Below are positions 1 to 7,098 of a DNA stretch of 11,817 bases, piece after piece. The DNA is taken from contig OMVH01000249.1 of assembly GCA_900314365.1 (NCBI GenBank), forward strand, positions 1 to 11,817, in the 5' to 3' direction. A program made the translations under genes and the position numbers. The notes beneath the pieces are model-generated. The model searched no databases and was not told where the DNA came from. It saw only the letters and a program-made list of their open reading frames with translations. Positions within the stretch are counted from its first letter, which is position 1; each line of letters opens with the position of its first letter. The DNA comes from an uncultured Prevotella sp. GTDB lineage: Bacteria > Bacteroidota > Bacteroidia > Bacteroidales > Bacteroidaceae.

Positions 1-20
1 ATTTGTAAAGGATTCGGAAA

Positions 21-49
21 GCGTTAGCATTATTTAACGCCCATTTTTT
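21..49 (+). terminator. Probable intrinsic terminator of an upstream gene outside the window
   Basis: A perfect 6-bp inverted repeat, GCGTTA (21-26) and TAACGC (35-40), with an 8-nt loop is followed by CC, A and a run of six T (44-49). This is the layout of a rho-independent terminator for a rightward transcript entering from the left edge. The stem is short, so the call is moderate. Nothing else in the first 20 bases identifies the upstream gene. Confidence 0.4.
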
Positions 50-500
50 CGTATCAAAAATCAAAGTTTTCCATTGCACACTCTCTCCATTTGGAGCTCT
101 CCCGCCTCGACAAAATTCGGTGTCTAGCAGTAAGACACTACCACTCTGAAAGAGTATAACCGCTTGCGAAACTTTAAAAAAACAAGCCATTCTTCGACTC
201 TTTTCAGAGTACTGTTCGCTCGGAACCAGACTTCAAACGCACGTGGCCAAACTACGAGCGCCACGTGACCGAATTTCAGCAGCAAGCAAATGCAGTATGA
301 GGAAGAGCCTCAACAACCTTTGACATTGGTGAAGTCAGGAAAGAAAGTTGAGGAATGGCCTTTTATAACATTGATTAAGTCTGTCATGAATAACAACAAT
401 GACAAAGAGCCAACCACACTATGGTGAAGGTACCAGCGTGTGGTCAGCGTTTCAAGAAAAGGACTACGAAGCACAACAACCGTGCAACGGCCCACAAATG
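50..500. other. Gene-free intergenic stretch with clustered small hairpins
   Basis: No reading frame here resembles a known protein and all are short. The stretch holds several perfect inverted repeats: CTCC/GGAG (85-96), GTGTCT/AGACAC (120-138), ACTCT/AGAGT (143-155 and again 197-210) and CACGTGGC/GCCACGTG (240-267). Between 270 and 500 I see nothing recognisable. There is no tRNA or rRNA signature, no transposase fragment, and no TAnnTTTG promoter motif that I could find. The hairpins may belong to an untranslated RNA, to decayed mobile DNA, or be chance. Confidence 0.4.
240..267. repeat. Perfect 8-bp inverted repeat CACGTGGC/GCCACGTG
   Basis: CACGTGGC at 240-247 and its exact reverse complement GCCACGTG at 260-267 flank a 12-nt spacer. 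Each arm also contains the palindrome CACGTG. It could be an operator-like dyad or an RNA stem. No adjacent promoter or gene helps decide, and no T-tract follows to suggest termination. Confidence 0.45.
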
Positions 501-501
501 T

Positions 502-657
502 TGGATTGCATCCTTCGTTTTCTCGCCATGACAGAACTCAAGCAAGCTTGGCTCTGCCCATTTAGCTTATCGAAAACGCTGGATTGTATCCTTCATTTTC
601 TCGCCATGACAGAGTTCTACCAAGCTTGGCTATGCCCATTTGGCCTATCGAAAACGT
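502..657. repeat. Two tandem copies of a 78-bp repeat
   Basis: Copy 1 is 502-579 and copy 2 is 580-657. They are contiguous and differ at about 10 of 78 positions by my alignment. Four of the differences cluster in one short segment (about 536-541 versus 614-619). Each copy begins TGGATTG(C/T)ATCCTTC, continues with TTTTCTCGCCATGACAGA, has CAAGCTTGGCT in the middle and ends ATCGAAAACG(C/T). The period is 26 codons, so one plus-strand frame stays open through both copies. I take that as a by-product of the period and not as a gene. The array begins nine bases beyond the dnaE stop codon, so dnaE mRNA probably reads into it. The opening segment resembles the GATTGC...CATGAC type of dispersed intergenic repeat seen in many bacterial genomes; that is recollection, not a search. 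Confidence 0.8.
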
Positions 658-666
658 GCCTTACTG

Positions 667-3600
667 TCAGTTCACGTGATAAGTCATCAGAGGATTGGAG
701 TCGATGTAGTTGAGCAGCTTCCGCGTCAGTTCCACAGTCTTCGACTTCGAGCGTAGCAGCACTGAGGTGTTGCGCTCGTCGTCCACAATTCGGAAATAGA
801 GCATGGTCTGTCCGGGGTTCTCGTCGACTTGCGTCATGAAGTCATTGATAAACCGGTCATCGATATCAGAGCTTTTCACGGTTACCGTGAACTTCTCGAT
901 GCGCTTGGCCTTGACGGTTTGCAGATACTGAATGTCGTAGACCTTGAGCTCCTTGTAGTTGCTGTCGCGGAAACGCTGCTGCCAGCGAGCACTCACAAAC
1001 ACACTGCACCCCTCGGTGAGCATGCCGCGCCAACGGCCCCAGTCCTCGCCGAAGAAAGCGAGTTCGCCACTACCCTCGAAGTCCTCGATGGTGACGAATC
1101 CACAAGGCTTGCCGCTCTTGGTGAACTTCGACTTCACACCGGTGACGATACCGCCCAAGGTCACCTCGGCCCTGTCGGCCAACTTGTCCTTGTCGGCCAA
1201 TTCGGAACAGTGAGCAGTGCACATCGTGTTGAGCACCACCACGAAGTCGTCAAGGGGATGGGCAGAGAGATAGATACCCACGAGATCGCGCTCCCTGTTG
1301 AGACGCTCGATGTTGCTCCATTCTTCACACTGAGGCACCGGCGGTGTCGGTATTTCGGCTGCATCAATGCTACCGAAGAGAGAGTGCTGCGATTCGTGCT
1401 GTTCGCGCTGATAGAGCAGCCCGTAGCGCATGAGTGTCTCTATGAAGGTCTCGCCCTTCTGATTGGGTGCAAGATATTGCTCGCGCTTCAGTCCGAAGCT
1501 GTCGAATCCTCCACTAAGCGCTAAATTCTCGAAGTTCTTTCGGTTCACAGAACTGTAGTCCGTACGCTGCGCGAAGTCGAAGATATCTTTGTAAGGCCCG
1601 TTTTTAACCCTCTCCTTCACGATGGCCTCGGCTGCATTGGCTCCCATACCCTTGATGGCCGAAAGTCCGAATCGGATTTCGCCGGCCTTGTTCACACCAA
1701 ACTCCGAGTAGCTCTCGTTGACATCAGGTCCAAGCGTAAGGATACCCATCGACTTGCACTCCTCCATGAGCTTTGTGATTTCAGTAATCTGACTGAAGCG
1801 CCGCGTCATCAGGGCAGCCATGTACTCAGCGGGATAGTGAGCTTTCAGATAGCCTGTCTGGTAGGCCACCCACGAGTAGCAGGTAGCATGCGACTTGTTG
1901 AAGGCGTAGGAGGCAAACTTCTCCCAGTCGCTCCATATCTTTTCCAGCACCTTCGGGTCGTGGCCATTCTCCTGTCCCTGCTTGAGGAACTTCGGCTTCA
2001 TGGCGTCGACGATGTCCTTCTTCTTCTTACCCATAGCCTTACGCAGCTTGTCGCTCTCGCCTCGGGTGAAGTTGGCAAGCTGGCGGCTGAGAAGCATCAC
2101 CTGCTCCTGGTAGACCGTGATACCGTAGGTGTCCTTCAGATACTTCTCCATGCAGGGAATGTCATAGGTGATAGGCTCACGGCCATTCTTGCGGGCTATG
2201 AACGAAGGAATGTAGTCCATAGGTCCGGGACGATAGAGGGCATTCATAGCTATGAGGTCCTCGAAGACAGTGGGCTTGAGCTCGCGCAGATATTTCTGCA
2301 TACCGGGCGACTCAAACTGGAAGGTGCCGATGGTCTGACCGCGCTGGTAGAGCTGATAGGTGAGCTCGTCGTCGATGGGAATCTTCTCAAGGTCGACGTC
2401 GATGCCGCGTGTCTGCTTGATAACCTTCACGGCTTCCTTCAACTCCGAGAGCGTCTTCAGTCCGAGGAAGTCCATCTTGATGAGTCCCGTCGACTCTATA
2501 ACGTGGCCGTCGTACTGGGTGACATTACACTTCCATTGTGGGAAATCAGGGTCATCGGCCGTCGAGATGGGCACCCAGTCGCTGATGGCATCCCGGCAGA
2601 TGATGAAGCCGCAGGCATGGATACCCGTCCCGCGGATAGTACCCTCGAGCATTCTGGCATATTTGATGGTGTTGCGCTCGCGGGGGTCGGTGGAAGCCTC
2701 GGCTTCGCGAAGTTCGGGCGTGCACTTGATGGCATTGTCGAGGTTCATCTTCAGACCGTCGGGCAGACGGTCGGGTATGGCCTTGCACAAGGCATTGCTG
2801 CGGTCGAGGGGCAACTTCTCCACACGGGCCACATCCTTAATAGAGTTCTTCGTGGCCATGGCCTGATAAGTAATGATGTGGGCACAGTTTTCATGGCCAT
2901 ATTTATCCATTACCCATCGCAGCACCTTACCACGGCCGTCATCATCGAAATCGGTATCTATATCAGGGAGGTTGACGCGATCGGGGTTTAGGAAACGCTC
3001 AAACAGCAGGTCATACTTCAAGGGGTCAATCTTGGTGATACCCAGACAGTAGGCCACCACAGAGCCGGCAGCCGATCCACGTCCAGGCCCCACCCAGACT
3101 CCAAGCTCCTTGCGTGCCGCATTGATGAAGTCCTGCACGATAAGGAAGTAGCCGGGGAAACCCATGGTCTTCATGACGTGAAGCTCGAAATTAATATGCT
3201 CCTTCACGTTGTCGGGAAGGGGGGCGCCATAGCGCTCCTTCGCACCGTCGTAAGCCAATTTGGCCAGATAGTCGGCCTCGAACTTTATGCGGTAAATCTT
3301 GTCGTAACCTCCAAGACGGTCGATGACCGCCTGCGCCTTGTCAGGGGGCAAGGGGTTCTCACCGTTCTCGTCGGTGGTAAACTCATGGAAAAGGTCCTCT
3401 TCGGTGAACTTCTTCCGCCACTGCTCCTCCGTGCCGAAGCTTTCGGGGATGGGGAAGAAAGGCATGATGGGACCATGCTCAATGCTGTAGGTCTCCACCT
3501 TGTCAAGCACCTCGAGCGTGTTGGAAAGGACCTCGGGAACGTCGGCAAAGACCTCATTCATCTCCTCGCGCGTCTTGAACCACTCCTGTTTGGTGTAGAG

Positions 3601-4374
3601 CAGACGCGTGGGGTCATCGAGGTCCTTGGCCGTAGCCAGACAGAGCAAGTGGTCGTGAGCCTCGGCGGTCTCCTTGTTCTCGAAGTGGCAGTCGTTGGTG
3701 CACACCACCTTTATGCCATATTCCCGTGCAAGCTCCATGATGACCTTATTGGCTTTCTGCTGCAGCGGGAACGTCTCGCGGTTGGCCCTGATATTGGGGT
3801 CCTTCACCTCGTGACGCTGAATCTCCAAGTAATAGTCGTCGCCGAAGACACGATGGTACCACTCTATGGCCTCCCGCGCGCCCTCGATGTCGCCCTTCAG
3901 AATCTTTGAAGGCACCTCGCCGGCAATGCAGGCTGAGCAGACAATAAGGTCCTCGTGGTATTTTTCAAGCTCCGCGCGGTCGGTTCTCGGACGGTAGTAA
4001 TAGCCGTCAACCCATGAATGCGAGACGAGTTTGATGAGGTTCTTGTAACCATGATAGTTCTTTGCCAGGACAATGAGGTGATAGCCACTGTTGTCGCCAT
4101 GCTCCTTCACCTTGTCCTGCATACGGTGACGGGCCACATACATCTCGCATCCAAAGATGGGCTTGAAGGGTTCCTTGCCTTCAGCCTTGAGTTTCTTGTT
4201 GACTTTTGCACAATAGTCGGAGAACTCCTTGATGCCATACATCACGCCGTGGTCGGTGATGGCCATGCCCCGCATACCATTGGCAACGGCCTTGTCAACA
4301 AGGTGACTAACCTTCGACTGACCGTCTAATATAGAATAATGTGTGTGTACATGTAAATGAACGAAATCTTCCAT
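667..4374 (-). CDS. dnaE: DNA polymerase III subunit alpha
   Basis: This is the replicative polymerase catalytic subunit, 1235 residues. The N-terminal PHP domain (about 1-280) keeps a full set of metal-ligand-type residues: H8 and H10, D41-H42, E77, H99, E184, H188, and D228/H230. The polymerase active site shows PDIDTDF with D471 and D473, preceded by the GPGRGSAAG loop near 430, and KMDFLGL with the third catalytic aspartate, D635. Fingers-type segments include ALYRPGPMDYIP and FNKSHA. QHSLF (996-1000) fits a beta-clamp-binding motif. An OB-fold follows at about 1065-1145, then a C-terminal tail probably for tau contact. An in-frame ATG 42 bases upstream (4416) is rejected because it falls between the -33 and -7 promoter elements, while the chosen start gives the family's canonical MEDFVHLHVHTHYS. 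The gene stands alone and is divergent from psd. Confidence 0.97.
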   Translation of the reverse strand: MEDFVHLHVHTHYSILDGQSKVSHLVDKAVANGMRGMAITDHGVMYGIKEFSDYCAKVNKKLKAEGKEPFKPIFGCEMYVARHRMQDKVKEHGDNSGYHLIVLAKNYHGYKNLIKLVSHSWVDGYYYRPRTDRAELEKYHEDLIVCSACIAGEVPSKILKGDIEGAREAIEWYHRVFGDDYYLEIQRHEVKDPNIRANRETFPLQQKANKVIMELAREYGIKVVCTNDCHFENKETAEAHDHLLCLATAKDLDDPTRLLYTKQEWFKTREEMNEVFADVPEVLSNTLEVLDKVETYSIEHGPIMPFFPIPESFGTEEQWRKKFTEEDLFHEFTTDENGENPLPPDKAQAVIDRLGGYDKIYRIKFEADYLAKLAYDGAKERYGAPLPDNVKEHINFELHVMKTMGFPGYFLIVQDFINAARKELGVWVGPGRGSAAGSVVAYCLGITKIDPLKYDLLFERFLNPDRVNLPDIDTDFDDDGRGKVLRWVMDKYGHENCAHIITYQAMATKNSIKDVARVEKLPLDRSNALCKAIPDRLPDGLKMNLDNAIKCTPELREAEASTDPRERNTIKYARMLEGTIRGTGIHACGFIICRDAISDWVPISTADDPDFPQWKCNVTQYDGHVIESTGLIKMDFLGLKTLSELKEAVKVIKQTRGIDVDLEKIPIDDELTYQLYQRGQTIGTFQFESPGMQKYLRELKPTVFEDLIAMNALYRPGPMDYIPSFIARKNGREPITYDIPCMEKYLKDTYGITVYQEQVMLLSRQLANFTRGESDKLRKAMGKKKKDIVDAMKPKFLKQGQENGHDPKVLEKIWSDWEKFASYAFNKSHATCYSWVAYQTGYLKAHYPAEYMAALMTRRFSQITEITKLMEECKSMGILTLGPDVNESYSEFGVNKAGEIRFGLSAIKGMGANAAEAIVKERVKNGPYKDIFDFAQRTDYSSVNRKNFENLALSGGFDSFGLKREQYLAPNQKGETFIETLMRYGLLYQREQHESQHSLFGSIDAAEIPTPPVPQCEEWSNIERLNRERDLVGIYLSAHPLDDFVVVLNTMCTAHCSELADKDKLADRAEVTLGGIVTGVKSKFTKSGKPCGFVTIEDFEGSGELAFFGEDWGRWRGMLTEGCSVFVSARWQQRFRDSNYKELKVYDIQYLQTVKAKRIEKFTVTVKSSDIDDRFINDFMTQVDENPGQTMLYFRIVDDERNTSVLLRSKSKTVELTRKLLNYIDSNPLMTYHVN

Positions 4375-4402
4375 GCGCCTTCGTTTAATCTCAAATGAGT
4401 GG

Positions 4403-4433
4403 TAAAGGTACGGCAATATCTTGATATTACAAA
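4403..4433 (-). promoter_or_regulatory. dnaE promoter (Bacteroidota sigma-ABfr type)
   Basis: Read on the minus strand, TTTG (4433-4430) is followed after exactly 19 bp by TACCTTTA (4410-4403), a 7 of 8 match to the Bacteroidota -7 consensus TAnnTTTG. Transcription should begin near 4397-4399, giving a leader of about 24 nt before the ATG at 4374. This also rules out the upstream in-frame ATG at 4416. Confidence 0.7.
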
Positions 4434-4450
4434 AGATTAAAAGTATTTTT

Positions 4451-4481
4451 TTTGTCAGTCAACGAAAAAGATTTAACTTTG
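4451..4481 (+). promoter_or_regulatory. psd-pssA operon promoter (Bacteroidota type)
   Basis: TTTG (4451-4454), a 19-bp spacer and TAACTTTG (4474-4481) match the -33/-7 consensus exactly. Transcription should start near 4485-4487, leaving a leader of about 35 nt. A TTG codon at 4452 that would extend psd upstream lies inside the -33 element, so it cannot be the start. This promoter and that of dnaE point away from each other, with their -33 elements 17 bp apart. Confidence 0.8.
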
Positions 4482-4520
4482 CAAAAAGTAACAAAACAAT
4501 TTGGAAAGAACGACAATAAG

Positions 4521-5201
4521 ATGAAAAAAATAAAGAGAATCCGCATACACCGTGAAGGTACGGACACCCTAATCTATGGGTTTATCGCCATTGGAGCTAT
4601 TGCACTACTGTTGTGGAGAAGCTTCGACACGAAGATTCCCTTTTGGCTTTTCATCGTCGTTTTCGGCACTGTCTACGGCATAGTTCTGAACTTCTACCGT
4701 TGTCCGCGCCGCAGTTTCGGCAAGGACGACACGACCAAACTCGTTGTGGCTCCCGCTGACGGAAAGGTCGTTGTCATTGAGGAGGTCGATGAAGACCACT
4801 ACTTCCACGACCGCCGCCTCATGATAAGCATCTTCATGAGTCTGTTCAATGTCCATGCCAACTGGTTCCCCGTAGACGGGAAGGTGAAGTTTGTCCACCA
4901 TCAGAACGGCAACTATCACAAGGCCTGGCTGCCCAAGGCAAGCGAGGAGAATGAGAGGGCCGACGTGATGATAACGACCCCCGAAGGTACCGACGTGCTT
5001 TGCCGACAGATAGCAGGTGCCGTGGCCCGTCGCATCGTCACCTACGCCAAGGAAGGAGAAGTCTGCTACATCGACGAGCACTTAGGCTTCATCAAGTTCG
5101 GGTCGCGCGTGGATGTATTCCTGCCGTTAGGCACTGAAGTCTTCGTGAAGGTTGGACAAAAGACCACCGGTGACCTGACGCTGCTCGCGAAATTGAAATA
5201 G
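4521..5201 (+). CDS. psd: Phosphatidylserine decarboxylase proenzyme, short form
   Basis: This enzyme converts phosphatidylserine to phosphatidylethanolamine at the cytoplasmic membrane, using a pyruvoyl cofactor made by self-cleavage. The 226-residue product fits the short prokaryotic PSD-related family, which is about 100 residues shorter than E. coli Psd. Two membrane segments lie at about 16-32 and 39-57. APADGKVVVIEE (77-88) and MSLFNVHANWFPVDGKV (106-122, with H112) are family signatures. The cleavage site is FGS, between G194 and S195, so maturation should yield a beta chain of 194 residues and an alpha chain of 32 beginning with the pyruvoyl group. The ATG at 4521 is chosen because the promoter lies just upstream and excludes the longer frame. 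pssA, which makes its substrate, follows after 13 bp. Confidence 0.94.
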   Translation: MKKIKRIRIHREGTDTLIYGFIAIGAIALLLWRSFDTKIPFWLFIVVFGTVYGIVLNFYRCPRRSFGKDDTTKLVVAPADGKVVVIEEVDEDHYFHDRRLMISIFMSLFNVHANWFPVDGKVKFVHHQNGNYHKAWLPKASEENERADVMITTPEGTDVLCRQIAGAVARRIVTYAKEGEVCYIDEHLGFIKFGSRVDVFLPLGTEVFVKVGQKTTGDLTLLAKLK

Positions 5202-5214
5202 GAGGAAAGAGGAA
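5200..5214 (+). promoter_or_regulatory. Strong Shine-Dalgarno of pssA overlapping the psd stop codon
   Basis: AGGAGG at 5200-5205 begins inside the TAG stop codon of psd (5199-5201) and sits 9 nt before the pssA ATG, with a second purine run, AGAGGAA, in between. A near-perfect anti-SD match is not usual in Bacteroidota, whose genes mostly have A-rich leaders. It probably serves re-initiation by ribosomes finishing psd. Confidence 0.6.
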
Positions 5215-5958
5215 ATGATCAAGCAAAACATCCCGAACACCGTAACCTGCTGCAATCTGCTCTCAGGTTGCATTGCGGTGAGGTACGCCCTAATAGGCGA
5301 CCCCACAGTCGCACTGACGTGGATTATCATCGGTGCCGTCTTTGATTTCTTCGACGGTATGACGGCCCGCCTGCTGAAAGTTTCCTCACCCATTGGCAAG
5401 GAACTCGACTCTCTGGCCGACGACATTACTTTCGGAGTGGCTCCCTCGGCCATACTCTTCTATCATCTCGGAGTAATCGACTACCCCGCAGCCTTAGAGA
5501 GCCTGCGCGCCTACGTGCCATACTTTGCCTTCATCATGGCAGCATTCTCAGCCCTGCGTCTTGCTAAATTCAACATTGACGTGCGGCAGACAACCTCCTT
5601 CATAGGGCTCCCCACGCCAGCCAACGCGCTTTTCTGGGGCTCGCTCATCGTTGCCTCTCCCGCCGTGCTGACAACAGGTCATTGGGCGTTGCCCATCATG
5701 TTGGTGCTCATCCTGGCCAGCAGCATTCTGCTTGTCTGCGAGCTTCCCATGTTCGCGCTGAAGTTCAAGCACTGGGGGTGGAAGGGTAATGAAATCAAAT
5801 ATATCTTTGCCATTCTCACGGTCATCAATCTTGCCCTGTTCGGTATCCTGCGTGGATGGTGGGTGGTCATAGCCCTCTATTTCTTCATCTCCGTGGGTGA
5901 TGACGTGCTGAAGCTCAAGGCAAAGAAATTATCGACTAACAACCGTAGCTCATTATGA
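5215..5958 (+). CDS. pssA: CDP-diacylglycerol--serine O-phosphatidyltransferase
   Basis: Phosphatidylserine synthase joins serine to CDP-diacylglycerol, releasing CMP, and supplies the substrate of the psd product encoded just upstream. The 247-residue integral membrane protein carries the complete CDP-alcohol phosphotransferase signature: D44-x2-D47-G48-x2-A51-R52-x8-G61-x3-D65-x3-D69. All the aspartates that bind metal and the cytidine nucleotide are present. Further hydrophobic segments run through about 105-125, 136-150, 157-175, 193-211 and 215-226. MIKQNIPNTVTCCNLLSG is the usual start of bacterial type II synthases of this family. The stop overlaps the next gene's start as ATGA, so translation of the two is likely coupled. 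Confidence 0.95.
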   Translation: MIKQNIPNTVTCCNLLSGCIAVRYALIGDPTVALTWIIIGAVFDFFDGMTARLLKVSSPIGKELDSLADDITFGVAPSAILFYHLGVIDYPAALESLRAYVPYFAFIMAAFSALRLAKFNIDVRQTTSFIGLPTPANALFWGSLIVASPAVLTTGHWALPIMLVLILASSILLVCELPMFALKFKHWGWKGNEIKYIFAILTVINLALFGILRGWWVVIALYFFISVGDDVLKLKAKKLSTNNRSSL

Positions 5959-6218
5959 TATTCAAGTTTATATTCCTCGTCTTCGCCATCGGCCTGGTAG
6001 TCGTACTGTCGTTCATTATGCGCGTTATCAGACAAGTGCGCCGGGGCGTAGACGAATTCCAGAAGCAAGTCAATGGCGAGGACAATCAGCCAAGAACGCG
6101 GTCGAAGACCTACGGCAACCGCGAAGGGGTGGTCGACCAGGCACCCTCAAGCACCAAGCAGAAAAAGATATTCCCTAAGGACGAAGGCGAATACGTAGAA
6201 TATACTGAAGAGAAATAG
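5955..6218 (+). CDS. DUF4834-like small membrane protein
   Basis: This is an 87-residue protein of unknown function. One hydrophobic segment (about 2-22) is followed by a basic stretch (MRVIRQVRRG) and then a polar, probably disordered tail. The tail ends in KIFPKDEGEYVEYTEEK, and the acidic EGEYVEY motif is what I recognise from the Bacteroidota DUF4834 family. Basic residues after the helix predict an outside-in topology with the tail in the cytoplasm. The start ATG overlaps the pssA stop by four bases, so it belongs to the phosphatidylethanolamine operon and may accompany or regulate the lipid enzymes; that role is inference. The family name is from memory. Confidence 0.75.
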   Translation: MIFKFIFLVFAIGLVVVLSFIMRVIRQVRRGVDEFQKQVNGEDNQPRTRSKTYGNREGVVDQAPSSTKQKKIFPKDEGEYVEYTEEK

Positions 6219-6284
6219 TCAACATGCCTCTCAGCCGGCGCCCAATGAGTAGGCCGGCCTCCTCACATTGGAATCCCACACAAA

Positions 6285-6326
6285 GATTCAGCCCCAGCTT
6301 GGATTTCTCCAAGCTGGGGCTGAATC
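6285..6326. terminator. Perfect 18-bp hairpin between convergent genes, probable bidirectional terminator
   Basis: GATTCAGCCCCAGCTTGG (6285-6302) is followed by a 6-nt loop, ATTTCT, and its exact reverse complement (6309-6326). It lies 66 bp after the DUF4834 stop and 30 bp after the pyrH stop, so it can end both transcripts. Read leftward the stem is followed by TTTGTGTG, a weak U-tract. Read rightward it is followed by GTAATTAG, with no U-tract. The stem is unusually long and perfect for a plain terminator. A 10-bp palindrome, AGGCCGGCCT, lies just upstream at 6251-6260. Confidence 0.65.
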
Positions 6327-6356
6327 GTAATTAGACAGAAAGCTTTCAACCGTTTG

Positions 6357-7067
6357 TCAGCAATGCACCAACGTACCGATCTCCTCGCCGTCAATGACTT
6401 TCTTCAGATTGCCCACTACATCCATATTGAACACGTAGATAGGTAGTTTGTTCTCCTTACACATGCAGATGGCCGTGAGGTCCATCACCTTGAGCCCGCG
6501 CTCAAGCACCTCCTCATAGGTGAGGTCGTGGAACTTCTTCGCTGTGGGATCCTTTTCCGGGTCAGCAGTATAGACACCATCCACACGCGTACCCTTCAGC
6601 ATCACGTCGGCCTCAATCTCAATACCGCGCAACGAAGACCCTGTGTCGGTGGTGAAATAGGGACAGCCCGTACCGGCTGAGAAGATGCAGACATAACCTG
6701 CCTCAAGATATTCGATGGCCTTCCACTTGTTGTAGAACTCGCCGATGGGTTCCATGCGGATAGCCGTCATCACCCGAGTCTTCACGCCGATGGCCCCGAG
6801 GGCAGAGCTCAGTGCAAGCGAGTTGATAACCGTAGCGCACATACCCATCTGGTCGCCTTTCACGCGGTCGAAGCCCTTCTGGCTACCGCTGAGTCCGCGA
6901 AAGATGTTGCCTCCACCAATAACGATACCTATCTGCACACCCGCGTCGTGGACTTCTTTAATCTGGCGCGCATAGTCGGCCAGCCGGTCGGCATCGATGC
7001 CATAGTTCTGTTTGCCCATCAGGCTCTCACCCGACAGTTTCAATAAGATGCGATTGAATCTTGACAT
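6357..7067 (-). CDS. pyrH: UMP kinase
   Basis: This enzyme phosphorylates UMP to UDP with ATP in pyrimidine nucleotide synthesis. It is cytoplasmic and belongs to the bacterial amino-acid-kinase-fold UMP kinases, which form hexamers. The product is 236 residues, the usual size. Visible motifs are KLSGE (10-14), the glycine-rich GGGNIFRG (51-58), DQMGMCATVINSLAL (72-86), the UMP-binding AGTGCPYFTTDT (131-142, with C in the place where N is common) and VDGVYTADPEKDPTA (162-176). The frame is open upstream for 37 more residues, but that stretch overlaps birA and lacks family similarity, so MSRFNRILLKLSGE at 7067 is the start. It is last in the yraN-birA-pyrH cluster, 31 bp after birA, with no promoter seen in the gap. 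Confidence 0.96.
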   Translation of the reverse strand: MSRFNRILLKLSGESLMGKQNYGIDADRLADYARQIKEVHDAGVQIGIVIGGGNIFRGLSGSQKGFDRVKGDQMGMCATVINSLALSSALGAIGVKTRVMTAIRMEPIGEFYNKWKAIEYLEAGYVCIFSAGTGCPYFTTDTGSSLRGIEIEADVMLKGTRVDGVYTADPEKDPTAKKFHDLTYEEVLERGLKVMDLTAICMCKENKLPIYVFNMDVVGNLKKVIDGEEIGTLVHC

Positions 7068-7098
7068 AGCTGTAATAATAAATGTGACACTCCCTGAG

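Noticed and set aside
1..660. Insertion sequence or tRNA gene in the left intergenic region
   Set aside because: No transposase fragment, no terminal inverted repeats with target duplications, and no tRNA T-loop or acceptor stem could be found.
654..677. ACGTG/CACGT inverted repeat at the dnaE 3' end as a terminator
   Set aside because: The stem is only five pairs around a loop of about 14 nt and no U-tract follows on the minus strand.
399..713. Plus-strand 104-codon frame across the 78-bp repeats, encoding a twice-repeated 26-residue unit
   Set aside because: The in-frame repetition follows from a period divisible by three. There is no promoter motif, the frame runs into the antisense of the dnaE 3' end, and the product resembles no known protein.
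829..3909. Long plus-strand open frames opposite dnaE (for example 1837-2991 and 829-1524)
   Set aside because: They lie wholly inside the well-conserved dnaE on the other strand, resemble no family, and are the kind of antisense frame expected from codon bias in a GC-rich gene.
4452..4520. Upstream TTG start extending psd by 23 residues
   Set aside because: The codon lies in the -33 promoter element, upstream of the predicted transcription start, and the extension does not look like the family.
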